Below, in pieces: positions 58,601-64,000 of a stretch of 64,000 nucleotides of DNA. The notes under the pieces were generated by a model. That model was not told the DNA's origin. It worked only from the letters and a program-made list of their open reading frames with translations, and did not search any database. The first letter of the stretch is position 1; each line of letters opens with the position of its first letter. Made by a program: the position numbers and the translations under genes. The DNA comes from Limnoperna fortunei (Eukaryota; Mollusca; Bivalvia; Mytilida; Modiolidae), in the NCBI GenBank assembly GCA_944474755.1, contig OX104114.1, positions 46,007,070 to 46,071,069 of the forward strand, given 5' to 3'.

Positions 58601-60173
58601 TACAAAAGAGATTTTTATTGTGCCAGGTGTCTATGTAAGGTTTACATACACCCCTGTCCCCCCCCCTTTCTCCACAGCAATCCAGCAATAGGTTTTGCAT
58701 ATAAATATAGACATGTAAGCAGGCAAACATCAGACAGATAGATATGGGTAAATGAAAACATTATGTCCCGAGGAGGAGGTTAAAATACAGTGACAAGATG
58801 GGTAAATAATGCATACTGTGAATTCTTTATTGTCAGTTGAATTACAACCCTGAAAAAAATACCTTGAAAACAGTGATTTTTGTTTTCTCAGCTGTAAAAA
58901 TTGTTACAACAGTATCAAATGAATGCAGAGTTAAAATATAGACAACCAGCTTTCTTATTTATGATTAGTAATTAAACTTCATGTCTGTATGAGACTTTTT
59001 CCTTTGACATTTCGTTAAAAGTTAAATGTGTATTATTTAATTGTTTGTGTTCTTATTTTTTAGGTAAACTTGTTCTGGCCCATTTTATATGTAGCTTTGA
59101 CAGTTTTTCTAGTCGTCCTACCATTCTACGCTTCACCAAAAGAAACTTGTAAGTTGTGTTTATTCGTGTGTTTAGGTGTTTCTAAGCCATATAAATTGCA
59201 ATACAATATGTCTGGGGATTATTGATTGTACTTGTCTAAAAAGACCTTTGGACAGTCTGTAAAGTTTGTATGAGTATTAAAATCAAATTTCAACAGCACC
59301 TATGTGTTTGGGTAATACTACTAAAACATTCTACAGATTTCTATTCCATTGATATTAAAGTTTAGCCTATGTTTATGATACTATGTAAAACTCGTCCAGG
59401 TTGATCTGATAACCTTTTTAGCAAACAAACAAGTATTATATAAAAAATGAATACGGAAGTTTAAGCTAGCCTCGGTCTCTTAAATGACTCAATCTGTTTA
59501 TTTACAGTGTATGGTGTTATAATGATCTGTACGGGTATACCAGTCTACATTATATTTATTGCATGGAAGAGTAAACCAAAGAGTGTAACTAATTTGTTTG
59601 GTAAGTATACACATAATTTTAGTTTATCAGTTACAGAAACAACCGAGTCTGTATTTTAAATATTGGGGGTTTATTACTATTTGTGAGATGCAGATTACAT
59701 TGTGGGGACAGATTTACCACAAATTTCAGTACATATAATCGTTTGGACAAAACAAACATGAATAAACTTATTATTTATCCTTAAAAGTGTTGGAGAAATT
59801 AAAGAATTCACAATATGTTTATTTAAGTTACGCCATCGTAACAGTGTATCTATGAAAATTGATTGTTTACATTTTTATTATAATCACGCTTAAAATGTGA
59901 AATTCTTTTAACATACAAGAAAAGGGTAAACACGGTAGCCTAAAATGGTAAGGGCAACTAGCTTACTGCTGGGCATCACTGGTTCTCCCTATTAAACCGG
60001 ATTCAAAGAAACCATCTAATTAATAAACTAGAAATATGACATATCCATTTCTATTGGTCTCTTTATATATTTCAGACAAAACTACACTGTTTCTACAAAA
60101 GGTCCTAGTTGTAATGCCAGAAGAAAATGTTGTCAGTATAACAGAGGAGATGAAGCACGAACACCACACATAA
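28139..60173 (+). CDS. SLC7 light-chain amino acid transporter (y+LAT/LAT type), 11 exons, 509 aa
   Basis: Coding exons: 28139-28646, 34132-34257, 38511-38610, 47266-47310, 55001-55124, 55717-55820, 57284-57380, 58325-58474, 59064-59148, 59508-59600 and 60076-60173. All junctions are GT/AG and the total is 1530 bases, in frame. The start is the first in-frame ATG, with A at -3. A polar ~40-residue N-terminus precedes the first membrane segment, which carries GSGIF (residues 55-59) and [32 protein letters not shown] and [13 protein letters not shown] are typical of SLC7A5-A8; [11 protein letters not shown] looks closest to y+LAT. Cys154 (EPLFPNC) fits the cysteine that bonds to an SLC3 heavy chain at the plasma membrane. 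About 12 membrane segments are expected. Length is normal for the family. Exact substrate range cannot be read from the sequence. Confidence 0.93.
28610..32311 (+). repeat. 1.84-kb direct tandem duplication including the end of an exon
   Basis: Copy 1 (28610-~30447) and copy 2 (30448-~32311) are nearly identical over their whole length by eye, with few substitutions and small indels. Matching points are 1842 bases apart at the left and 1863 at the right. Each begins ACAATGCAATT...CGACTTTTGG and includes the last ~37 coding bases of exon 1 with donor GTATAC|GTAAGT (28647 and 30489). Open frames at 29821 and 31684 on the minus strand are paired by-products. Confidence 0.95.
30448..30488 (+). 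pseudogene. Duplicated 3' end of SLC7 exon 1 with intact donor
   Basis: ACAATGCAATTGAATTCGAC, then TTTTGGCCACAGTTTGTATAC and GTAAGT, copy the exon-1 end with a 3-base insertion (TGA). There is no acceptor just upstream, so it is probably not spliced in. It could act as a decoy donor. Confidence 0.85.
32312..34131. other. SLC7 intron 1, right part
   Basis: Unique AT-rich sequence with the AGTAT microsatellite. Several 60-80-codon frames are present, none with homology that I recognise. Confidence 0.5.
33413..33434 (+). repeat. AGTAT microsatellite
   Basis: Four to five AGTAT units lie in an SLC7 intron. Confidence 0.85.
34132..34257 (+). CDS. SLC7 transporter, coding exon 2 (residues 170-211)
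   Basis: The acceptor is TTTTGTTTCAG and the donor GAG|GTAAGT. It reads [20 protein letters not shown] and TYAKVGALI, then a hydrophobic segment. This is the most family-diagnostic exon. Confidence 0.93.
34360..34774. mobile_element. 415-bp Harbinger-like MITE with TAA target duplication
   Basis: Terminal inverted repeats GACCCCGTTTACACTA and TAGTGTAACGGGGGTC are flanked by TAA on both sides (34357-34359 and 34775-34777). A three-base TWA duplication is typical of PIF/Harbinger. The inside carries many AAGATCGATCTTT palindromes and no coding frame. Confidence 0.8.
36061..36205. repeat. 145-bp near-perfect palindrome
   Basis: The left arm starts ATTAACTACAAAAAATATTT, and the right arm ends AAATATTTTTTGTAGTTAAT. 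The arms are ~70 bases with one or two mismatches near the centre, and the centre is around CCGCTACGCGG. An incidental + strand open frame crosses it. It lies in SLC7 intron 2. Confidence 0.9.
36880..37120 (+). repeat. GC-rich dispersed-repeat fragment, class unknown
   Basis: The stretch from CAGACTGGGAGGGTTCCCTG to AGACCCCTTTTGTAG is much more GC-rich than its intron. It contains CAGCGCGTTCCCGGGTGGCG. It reads like the end of a transposable element, but I cannot name the family. Confidence 0.4.
37808..37950 (-). repeat. Dispersed repeat family A, copy 5
   Basis: The minus-strand blocks AAAATTGCTGAAAGAAGTGG and CAATAAAAAAACTGGATGCC are in family order. Confidence 0.65.
37951..38325. mobile_element. 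~370-bp inverted-repeat element (MITE-like)
   Basis: The left side has TACGTCGTTTTCACGATAGG, TAGTTAGACGTATCAT, CACGTGA and TTTAGGGCACTTT. The right side has the inverse series AAAGTGCCCTAAATTT, TCACGTGATCA, TTGAAAACGACGTATAGTAG and ACTAACTACC. Arms are imperfect and ~80-90 bases. No coding frame. Confidence 0.75.
38511..38610 (+). CDS. SLC7 transporter, coding exon 3
   Basis: The acceptor is TTGGATTTCAG and the donor TG|GTAGGT. It reads [20 protein letters not shown], then [13 protein letters not shown] across the junction. F(A/S)Y.GW is conserved in SLC7 light chains. Confidence 0.92.
38611..40239. other. SLC7 intron 3, left part
   Basis: AT-rich. No coding or repeat structure was recognised. 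Confidence 0.5.
40240..40445 (-). repeat. Dispersed repeat family A, copy 6
   Basis: The GCAATTTTTTAGCTGTATCA, CCAGTTTTACTTGGGGAGGA and TTGCAGGAAAACTTGTAATC blocks correspond to the minus-strand family order. It is diverged. Confidence 0.55.
40806..44170 (-). mobile_element. LINE retrotransposon (Jockey/CR1 supergroup), antisense in SLC7 intron 3
   Basis: The element runs on the minus strand, with a 3' end made of TAAAATAAAG and an (ATT)n tail at about 40806-40836. It carries an intact 1053-codon frame (41009-44170). No first gag-like frame is visible upstream, so the 5' end is short or truncated and not fixed. No target duplication was identified. A microsatellite tail instead of poly(A) fits CR1-like elements. 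Confidence 0.88.
41009..44170 (-). CDS. LINE ORF2: endonuclease / reverse transcriptase, 1053 aa
   Basis: This protein nicks target DNA and copies the element's RNA into it. Residues ~100-315 form an apurinic-type endonuclease: CSHNINRL (~105-112), CETFL (E137), TGDFNMDLL (D243, N245) and SLSDHYPV (D308, H309). Residues ~545-850 form the reverse transcriptase: [30 protein letters not shown] (D682), [13 protein letters not shown] (739-750) and MYADDST (YADD 769-772). All expected catalytic residues are present, and the frame has no stops, so the insertion is probably young. The first ~90 residues are unassigned and include a hydrophobic stretch. Lineage below Jockey/CR1 level is uncertain. Confidence 0.93.
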   Translation of the reverse strand: MRNILCNRNTNKCCNAQQVSVPSFKQNISLFTNVTVLHIYKSPEVNYIHNFIVCMFTCYIMIVSCLHAVFHETVMFKNDQLPFNVNNITTLNIYSFNNHKGIKICSHNINRLESKFDEIKYNLLFTKNPPEIIGLCETFLNETKLNETLLIPGYILQRKDRQLSGGGGWVVYFSENISFVRKTELETSDIESMWFEVKPSHKKSFLLCFVYRQPTSPISWIDKFEIEVSSAINLNSDVILTGDFNMDLLPPSKPPQKWLNFLETYHLYQLINEPSRMTKDSKTLIDHMYVTNVNMIQESHVVQYSLSDHYPVCLTRQEKILNRKHTHTTISYRNFKNFSEDEFLYDLSNAPFHFVEQQDDPSLAMEIWYNIFNAVIDKHAPILSKRVKVERQPDWYNSDIMHARQMRDKYNRLGLWDEYKFWRNKTKQILDDSKKQYYSKIIKDSKDPKILWKCLHSLNPSNPLKPNELLNDNDQKITDPKEIADTFNNFFTSCVQNLKNETNTLNKDMCTNFHQLSNFVKMRLPISKTFSIPPVEVNTIYNEITKLDANKSPGTDNIGPRILKISAQIIATSLTYIFNRIIDTGTYPKILKNAKVTPVFKTGERFLASNYRPISVLPTLTKLIEKHLSQHLYKFLIKFNLLHPAQSGFRPNHSCQTALINIIDKWLQEINNGNINLAVLLDFQKAFDVVDHEILCSKLKIYGFDKNSIALFKSYLHGRTQQVQIGNTKSDQLPINFGVPQGSILGPLLFIIYINDLPLYIKNCQTDMYADDSTIHTSGSNIKELQVKIQQDLNCVEQWCHENNMFINSNKTKCMIIGTRQKLSSQENELCITISSNKLQNSTCEKLLGIKVDQQLNWSSQVDVVCTTISSRIYLLSKIKQYLNLELRKLFYNGYILPLIDYCCIIWGSCNNEGLNRILKLQKRAARLIMDADPLTPSEPLFKYLGWMKIEERIKYHKCLLTFKCLKNEAPDYLNKRFSYISETNPYALRNALKGNLNVPKPKTEQFKKSFVYSAPLLWNNLPPSVRESISTNVFKTNIKNYLLYSSDHQDNV
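44171..45591. other. SLC7 intron 3, between the LINE and the 165-bp element
   Basis: May include the 5' leader of the LINE next to 44170. Otherwise unremarkable AT-rich sequence. Confidence 0.45.
45592..47095 (+). mobile_element. 1.5-kb element of 165-bp repeats, hairpin + CTAGT 3' end
   Basis: The 5' end is a hairpin, AGCTCACCTGGACC...GGTCCATGTGAGCT, followed by CGTCCATCGTCCGTCGTCCG. About seven units follow, with GGAGTTATTGCCCTT at 45940, 46105, 46269, 46434, 46599, 46764 and 46932 (period 164-168). It ends AGGTGAGCGATTACAGGCTC and CTGGGAGCCTCTAGTT. A 3' hairpin then CTRRT resembles Helitron-type ends, and bivalve Helitron-like elements with ~160-bp internal repeats are known. The 5' end does not show a clear TC start. 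Confidence 0.75.
47266..47310 (+). CDS. SLC7 transporter, coding exon 4 (micro-exon, 45 bp)
   Basis: The acceptor is TTTTATTTCAG and the donor CAA|GTAAGT. It reads [14 protein letters not shown], matching the conserved NFV.EE.K.P segment. It would be easy to miss because of its size and the 8.6-kb intron before it. Confidence 0.92.
47326..47386 (+). repeat. Left part of a 39-bp minisatellite split by a transposon
   Basis: CCTCAGAGTAATCCCTGTGG and CTTGTGATCTAGGAGTAAGG match units of the array at 49075-49325. The array starts about 15 bases after the exon 4 donor. Confidence 0.75.
47387..49072. mobile_element. 1.69-kb DNA transposon-like element with 16-bp perfect TIRs
   Basis: The left end CCAGTCTTCACGAAAT and right end ATTTCGTGAAGACTGG are exact inverses. 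Subterminal GGTCCG/CGGACC motifs occur near both ends. ACT flanks both sides (47384-47386 and 49073-49075), a probable 3-base duplication. It splits a minisatellite whose units lie on both sides. No transposase frame is present, so it is non-autonomous. Superfamily not assigned. Confidence 0.8.
47663..48478. mobile_element. 816-bp fold-back element nested in the 47387-49072 transposon
   Basis: Arms of ~120 bases (47663-47783 and 48358-48478) are inverse to each other. They start TAACGACTCGCCCCACTC and end ACATATGTAAAAT. Each arm holds several short tandem copies of AATAACGAGTCGCCCCAC. The AT-rich core has no convincing gene; the frame at 48033-48263 is hydrophobic but unmatched. Confidence 0.88.
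49073..49325 (+). repeat. 39-bp minisatellite, right part
   Basis: Units GATCTAGGACTCCTCAGAGT plus AATCACTGTGGACCTC repeat at 39-base spacing (49101, 49140 and on), decaying by 49325. The open frame over it is incidental, because the period is a multiple of three. Confidence 0.8.
49326..50439. other. SLC7 intron 4, middle
   Basis: AT-rich unique sequence. No feature could be supported. Confidence 0.5.
50440..50805 (+). repeat. 52-bp minisatellite, seven units
   Basis: GAACTGCCCACTGTAGGCAG recurs at 50446, 50498, 50550 and so on, followed each time by GGTTTACAAAGGGAAATCC. It is intronic. Confidence 0.9.
52265..52575 (+). repeat. Degenerate ~55-bp tandem repeat
   Basis: Five or so copies of GTGATTGGTTGACTGAGGGT with TTAATAATAGTGTGCTACCA occur with indels. 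Confidence 0.7.
54286..54515 (+). repeat. ~71-bp tandem repeat, three units
   Basis: CTGCCTCTGATGGGAGATAA with CTCCCACAGCTGTAAACTA repeats three times; the third unit has an inserted TATATATATA. Confidence 0.8.
55001..55124 (+). CDS. SLC7 transporter, coding exon 5
   Basis: The acceptor is TTTGTTTTTCAG and the donor GTG|GTAAGT. It reads [20 protein letters not shown], then [25 protein letters not shown] and NVAY are family signatures. Confidence 0.93.
55717..55820 (+). CDS. SLC7 transporter, coding exon 6
   Basis: The acceptor is TTTTTTTCAG and the donor CCAG|GTAAAA. It reads [20 protein letters not shown], then [15 protein letters not shown]. The FGG.N segment is typical of a substrate-lining helix in this family. 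Confidence 0.93.
55936..57180 (+). mobile_element. 1.25-kb element of ~166-bp repeats, hairpin + CTGGT 3' end
   Basis: It starts TCAGGTGAGCTATTGTTATC with CGTCCGTCGTCGGCGGCGGT. Units carrying ACTTAGTTTAACATAGGACC recur about every 166 bases from ~56150 to 56985. It ends AGGTGAGCGATACAGGCTCT and CAAGAGCCTCTGGTT. The unit sequence differs from 45592-47095, yet the ends, layout and period are the same. It lies in SLC7 intron 6. Minus-strand basic frames here are by-products. Confidence 0.75.
57284..57380 (+). CDS. SLC7 transporter, coding exon 7
   Basis: The acceptor is GCTTTTTTCAG and the donor ATG|GTAAGT. It reads [20 protein letters not shown] and [19 protein letters not shown] and TP.PA are strongly conserved. 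Confidence 0.93.
57601..58192 (+). repeat. 46-bp minisatellite bracketed by a duplicated 110-bp flank
   Basis: About eight units of CTTACCTGGTAATGTCTACT with GTAGCTGTCAGGTCCGGTAT lie at ~57722-58069. The flank CTGTTCGAAAAGTTTGGCCA through TTTCGCCTGAAAAAAGT at 57601-57711 is repeated, with small changes, at 58070-58192. This looks like replication slippage or segment duplication around the array, in SLC7 intron 7. Confidence 0.88.
58325..58474 (+). CDS. SLC7 transporter, coding exon 8
   Basis: The acceptor is TTTTATTTTGCAG and the donor AAAA|GTAAGT. It is exactly 50 codons, phase 0 at both ends. It contains [20 protein letters not shown], a hydrophobic helix with [14 protein letters not shown], and KPDMQRPIK. 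Confidence 0.92.
59064..59148 (+). CDS. SLC7 transporter, coding exon 9
   Basis: The acceptor is TTATTTTTTAG and the donor CTT|GTAAGT. It reads [20 protein letters not shown], then FYASPKET: one membrane segment and a short loop. Confidence 0.92.
59508..59600 (+). CDS. SLC7 transporter, coding exon 10
   Basis: The acceptor is TTATTTACAG and the donor TTTG|GTAAGT. It reads [20 protein letters not shown] and [11 protein letters not shown]. This matches the last membrane helix (G.PVY) of the family. Confidence 0.92.
60076..60173 (+). CDS. SLC7 transporter, coding exon 11 and stop
   Basis: The acceptor is TATATATTTCAG. It reads [20 protein letters not shown], then a charged, His-rich tail to TAA at 60171-60173. 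The cytoplasmic C-terminus is of normal length. Confidence 0.92.
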
Positions 60174-60263
60174 ATTAAAATTGTTATTGTAGGATATTAA
60201 AATCTCATTTATGTGTTGATTTCATTGACATGCATAATTCGTCTGAAAATTTCCATTAATAAA
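60174..60263 (+). terminator. 3' UTR with candidate poly(A) signal
   Basis: AATAAA occurs at about 60258, some 85 bases past the stop codon, in ATTAATAAAACTA. Another AATAAA lies far downstream near 62469, so a longer 3' UTR is possible. Confidence 0.45.
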
Positions 60264-61878
60264 ACTATTTTGTATAGTAAAGAAAAAATCAGTGACATCT
60301 TGTTATTAAATGATATTGTTAAAAAATGAATCTCTTGAGCAGGATTTAGAAATCTGAATGTTTTAATTTATAGGTATCTATTCAAGAAATTGTTACTTAT
60401 TTATTTGTTTTTCAAGATCATTACAAAATGTTGGGTTTTCATATTTTTTTTATTGATATTGTTTAGTTTTTAATATAGTGTTTTAAGGTCAGAGATTGGT
60501 TCATTCCGTATTTATAAATTATGTATTACAGATGTAATATTAGCTAGAGGTTGTTCCATTACAACACATGGTACCCTGAGTTGGCACATCAGGGTTAACC
60601 CAAACAGTTTCTTTGTTTGAATGCCAAATTTACCCAGCCATAGCAGAAAATTTAAGTTGCATTATAAGAACATTGTAATGAGAATTGAAAAATCAAGGTG
60701 AGGGTGGTCCTGGCAAAAATTAATCATGGGAATTTCTGGTAGTCTATTGTATTAGTTTTCTGTTGTTTATTGCCAAAATGGAGGTTATTTTTTGTTCATT
60801 TGATAGAAATAACAAGGTTTTATTGAGGTTAACACACATGTCTGTTTAATACTTAGCAGTTATAAAATATGAATTCCTTTATAAGAGTGTCCCAATTTGT
60901 ACAGTTACAAAAAGTGTTTATTCGACTCTCAACCTGATGTAATAAGTTTGTAAGTACAGTACGTGGCTAAAGAGACAGTTCTCTTCAGGTAGTCTGGCTT
61001 CTATAAAAGAAAGGGTATTATTGGATTCAAACCTATCTAGTCCTTTCAACTCTCTGATATGGTATTTCCTCATCAGTGATCGTTTGACTGCCATTATGCT
61101 GTCAAACTAGGTAAATTGGTATTGGTGTTCGTGAAATTTAAAATCAGAGTATGTTTATTTAAGTTACACCATTGTACCAGTGTATCTATGAAAATTGATT
61201 TCTTAAATTTTTATATAATCATTCTTCAAATGTTTCATGATCTGTGATCATGTTTGATAAAAGTAGACAATAATAATGAACCAATTCAGTTTAGTTTACT
61301 GCATTTTAATGGCAAGGGAGATAACTCAAAAACAGATTAATTTATATTGCATTACTCAGTTGAATTTTAAAATGTACAGATATATACTAATGATTAAATA
61401 AGCACCAGCATGTACAGCTGTATGTTATCAGATAGTTTTGTTTGTTTGTTAAGGTGTAAAAAATCTATTTGTTTTTTTTTTTAAATATCTTAGAAAAAAA
61501 AAATTATGATATGCACATAATTAGTGGGTTTTATTACCAAATTATTTTTGTATGTCATACACATTGCCACGCCAGTAGTTGTTTATCATTATTAAATTGT
61601 GTTGCTTATACCTGTCTCGTGATGAATTTAATTTTTATTTTAATTTTTTTTTTGGAAGAAGAATCTGCATTTGTGATTAGTAGTTCGGAAGAAAATACAA
61701 CTTTCAGATTTCTCTATTAATTCTGTAATTACCATTTATGAAAACTAAAATGCTTCAGAAACTATTGTGAAATTAAATAAAATGTATGTAGAGGGTGACA
61801 TTGTTTTAAGTGTGCCATAATGACAGAATCTTAGATTTTCTCATGTTACTTCATATTAAGGAATTGCTTGTTGGACGT

Positions 61879-61903
61879 TAAACATCAATCAATCAATCAA
61901 TCA
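61879..61903 (+). repeat. ATCA microsatellite after TTGGACGTTAAACATC
   Basis: GTTGGACGTTAAACATCAAT followed by (CAAT)n resembles the simple-repeat tail of a short interspersed element; the body is not recognisable. Confidence 0.55.
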
Positions 61904-62578
61904 TGTCGAGGATATAATAGTATCGGGTGCTTGTCATCATTACTCTAAATTTTTATTCAGTAATTTTTATGTAAAGTTTTTACATAATATAAATACCAAA
62001 TATGATACACTTGTGTTTAGAGTTTGTGGTCTTTTATTTGATTTTAAATTGATAGTGTGTTGTTTATTCTGATATTTATCATGTGTGTTACTGTATACTT
62101 TTGAATTTGATAGTGTGCACATGTACATAAATTATTGCCACAAAATGAATCCTGTCCTCAAAATGACTTCTTGTTATAAACTTGAAATATGTCTATAAAA
62201 GAGGTGACTTCGGGTAAAACCCAACATGCATGAAAAGGGACATGTCATAGATTGAGTTGATAGATTGTCATCTGTACAGTTTAACAATAACACCTCAGAT
62301 ATTTATAATTCATATCATTATTTAACTTCAGTTACTAAGGTAGTATGGATATAAATGTAAAAAATTGATCCAGTTATTAATTTTATTGTCATAACTAGGG
62401 GAGATAATTCAAGTTGGACTGTATTCATTGCTTGTTAGGATGCAGATGACAGTTTTGTTTGCTCTGAAAATAAAGATTTGATGTTATAGCTGGTTGTTTA
62501 ATGTTATCAAATGTTATATTAATATACATTTACACAGGAATTCAACATTGTTTATGCATTTATACACTTGAACTGTAT

Positions 62579-62914
62579 CTATACTTTAACATTCGGAAAA
62601 ACACAAGTTCTTTTGCTGGGAGCAAGAAAATTGACAAAATCTTTATCTCTTTTATCCAACATAATAGAAACTAGAAGAATCAAAATGAATAATGCAGAAA
62701 GTACAGTTAAGTTCAATACTTGAATGTAACTTCCCATCCCGAGTCTTGAAAAGCTTGAAAGAGCAGAGCTAATAGGATTTGGAGCAGACCTCAGAATTGT
62801 CCAAACGTAAGAATTATCTTCCACTTTAATTTTTATATACATAGTCATCAAACTTGACCAATCCTTGTTCTTGAGTTGAGAATGTTTTTCGGGTCATTTT
62901 GAGATTATGATATG
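62579..62914 (-). CDS. Possible terminal exon of a minus-strand membrane protein, unknown
   Basis: A minus-strand frame reads YIKIKVEDNSYVWTILRSAP, then a serine-rich segment and the hydrophobic stretch LTVLSALFILILLVSIML, ending with a basic tail and a stop at 62579. One membrane helix with flanking charges is plausible, and the composition is better than most random frames here. No convincing acceptor or partner exon was seen and no family is recognised. Confidence 0.2.
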
Positions 62915-64000
62915 AACTGTCTTCTGCCACCTTAACTATGGTATAGGTAAATATTGTAATAATTCATTGCATTGTATCCTACACCAGTACTTGATGACCA
63001 AGCAGGGTGAATAAAATAATAGTGATAGCTTGAGGTCTAATAAGAAATTTGATGTATATAAATATAAAAACAGTTTTGATTGTTTGAAATGTAAAATAAT
63101 CATTAAATGGTAGATTTAGAAATCGTCATGTTTTAAACATGTAATACCAGTTTTTACTTGTTAAAGTGTAAAGATGGGATGTTAGATTAGATTTTAATAT
63201 TTGGATATTGGGATTGTCACAAATTGATTGTTTTTTTTTTTTTACATGTTACTTTGCATTTATGTTGTAACCAAACAGAGGGCATTGTCATGCATACATG
63301 TTGATGCATTGCAAAAAATTCACGCTCATTATACAAAGTTATGTGGTGTTCTATTTATTGACCTTTTTTGTTATTGTTTTATCAAATACATCATTGGAAA
63401 GCATTTTTATCTCAAATTCATGACATTAGCTTTTAGAAGTTTTAAAGTGAGTTTGTTTTTAGGTAATCATCCTCTTAATCTCACTGCCATGCAAGGTTAA
63501 ATTGTTTACCTATTTATTATCTATCATGTAATATCTGAATAGCTTTAATAATCAGTCGACATAGGATCTTACATGGGTAGGAGTGGATTATTAGATTTTT
63601 CCAATCGAGATTGTTGGATTTTAAGTCTGATCCCTGGTGAGGCCTTAAAATTCCATAATTTTAATAAAGAGAGTGGAGAAATCTGATAATCCAGGAGTAC
63701 TAATGTAAGATTCTGTTTCTCTTATTTTCAAAAGTAATAGATATGAGAAAGAAATACAAATTCTCCCAACCACAATTTTAGTTGTAACTTGTATATGCAG
63801 TAACTGGAACTTGTTTTGTCTATGATGCCATATTTCATTATGACACGTTTATTTAAACCAATCAACTGCTGTAAGATTTCTGGCTGTTGTAGTCATTTTT
63901 GCCTTGCAGGGAGCCTTCTAATAATATTGTGTTCATTGTGTTAGCTCATATTAGTGTTGTTTTTGTTGATTTCCAGTTGTTAATGCTGTTTTCCTCCAAT

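Larger units (their letters stand above)
60264..64000. other. Downstream of the SLC7 gene
   Basis: Possible extended 3' UTR, then AT-rich intergenic DNA. A 57-base stretch near 61150-61205 closely resembles 59817-59875 (ATGTTTATTTAAGTTAC...TATCTATGAAAATTGATT), a small local duplication. A weak minus-strand frame at 62579 is listed separately. Confidence 0.5.

Overview
The window looks like nuclear DNA of a bivalve mollusc, possibly a mussel. It is strongly AT-rich. Its genes are split into short exons with GT/AG introns of hundreds to thousands of bases. It is full of mollusc-style dispersed repeats, minisatellites and fold-back elements. The species is an inference; no marker gene is present.

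Two protein-coding genes can be supported, both on the + strand. (1) The 3' part of a gene runs from before the window to 13557. Eight exons join in frame and encode a protein of the nucleoside 2-deoxyribosyltransferase-like family (Drosophila Raw-like). The first exon carries the tail of an upstream domain copy, and the last five carry a complete second copy, so the protein appears to have two tandem domains. Its intron 3 holds a 57-bp minisatellite. The 3' end of one exon, with its splice donor, is repeated in tandem in frame. (2) A complete gene at 28139-60173 has 11 coding exons and a 509-residue open frame. It encodes an SLC7-family light-chain amino acid transporter, closest by eye to y+LAT/LAT, with the cysteine expected to bond to a 4F2hc-type heavy chain.

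Between the genes (13558-28138) lie a hAT-like remnant, an approximately 3.1-kb array of a 28-bp repeat, and an 86-bp perfect palindrome inserted in a 30-bp array. The introns of the SLC7 gene hold most of the other structure. There is a 1.84-kb tandem duplication that copies the end of coding exon 1, and a Harbinger-like MITE. There are two long inverted-repeat elements. An antisense LINE has an intact 1053-residue endonuclease/reverse-transcriptase frame. Two large elements are built of ~165-bp repeats and end in a hairpin plus CTRRT. A 1.7-kb terminal-inverted-repeat transposon carries an 816-bp fold-back element inside it. Several minisatellites are also present.

No tRNA, rRNA, CRISPR array or operon was seen. 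The two genes have no evident functional link. The most unusual observations are the in-frame duplication of an exon end with its splice donor in gene 1, the partial-exon tandem duplication in gene 2, the nested transposon/fold-back structure, and the recurring ~165-bp period in otherwise different repeats. Beyond 60173 only a likely 3' UTR and mostly anonymous sequence were seen.
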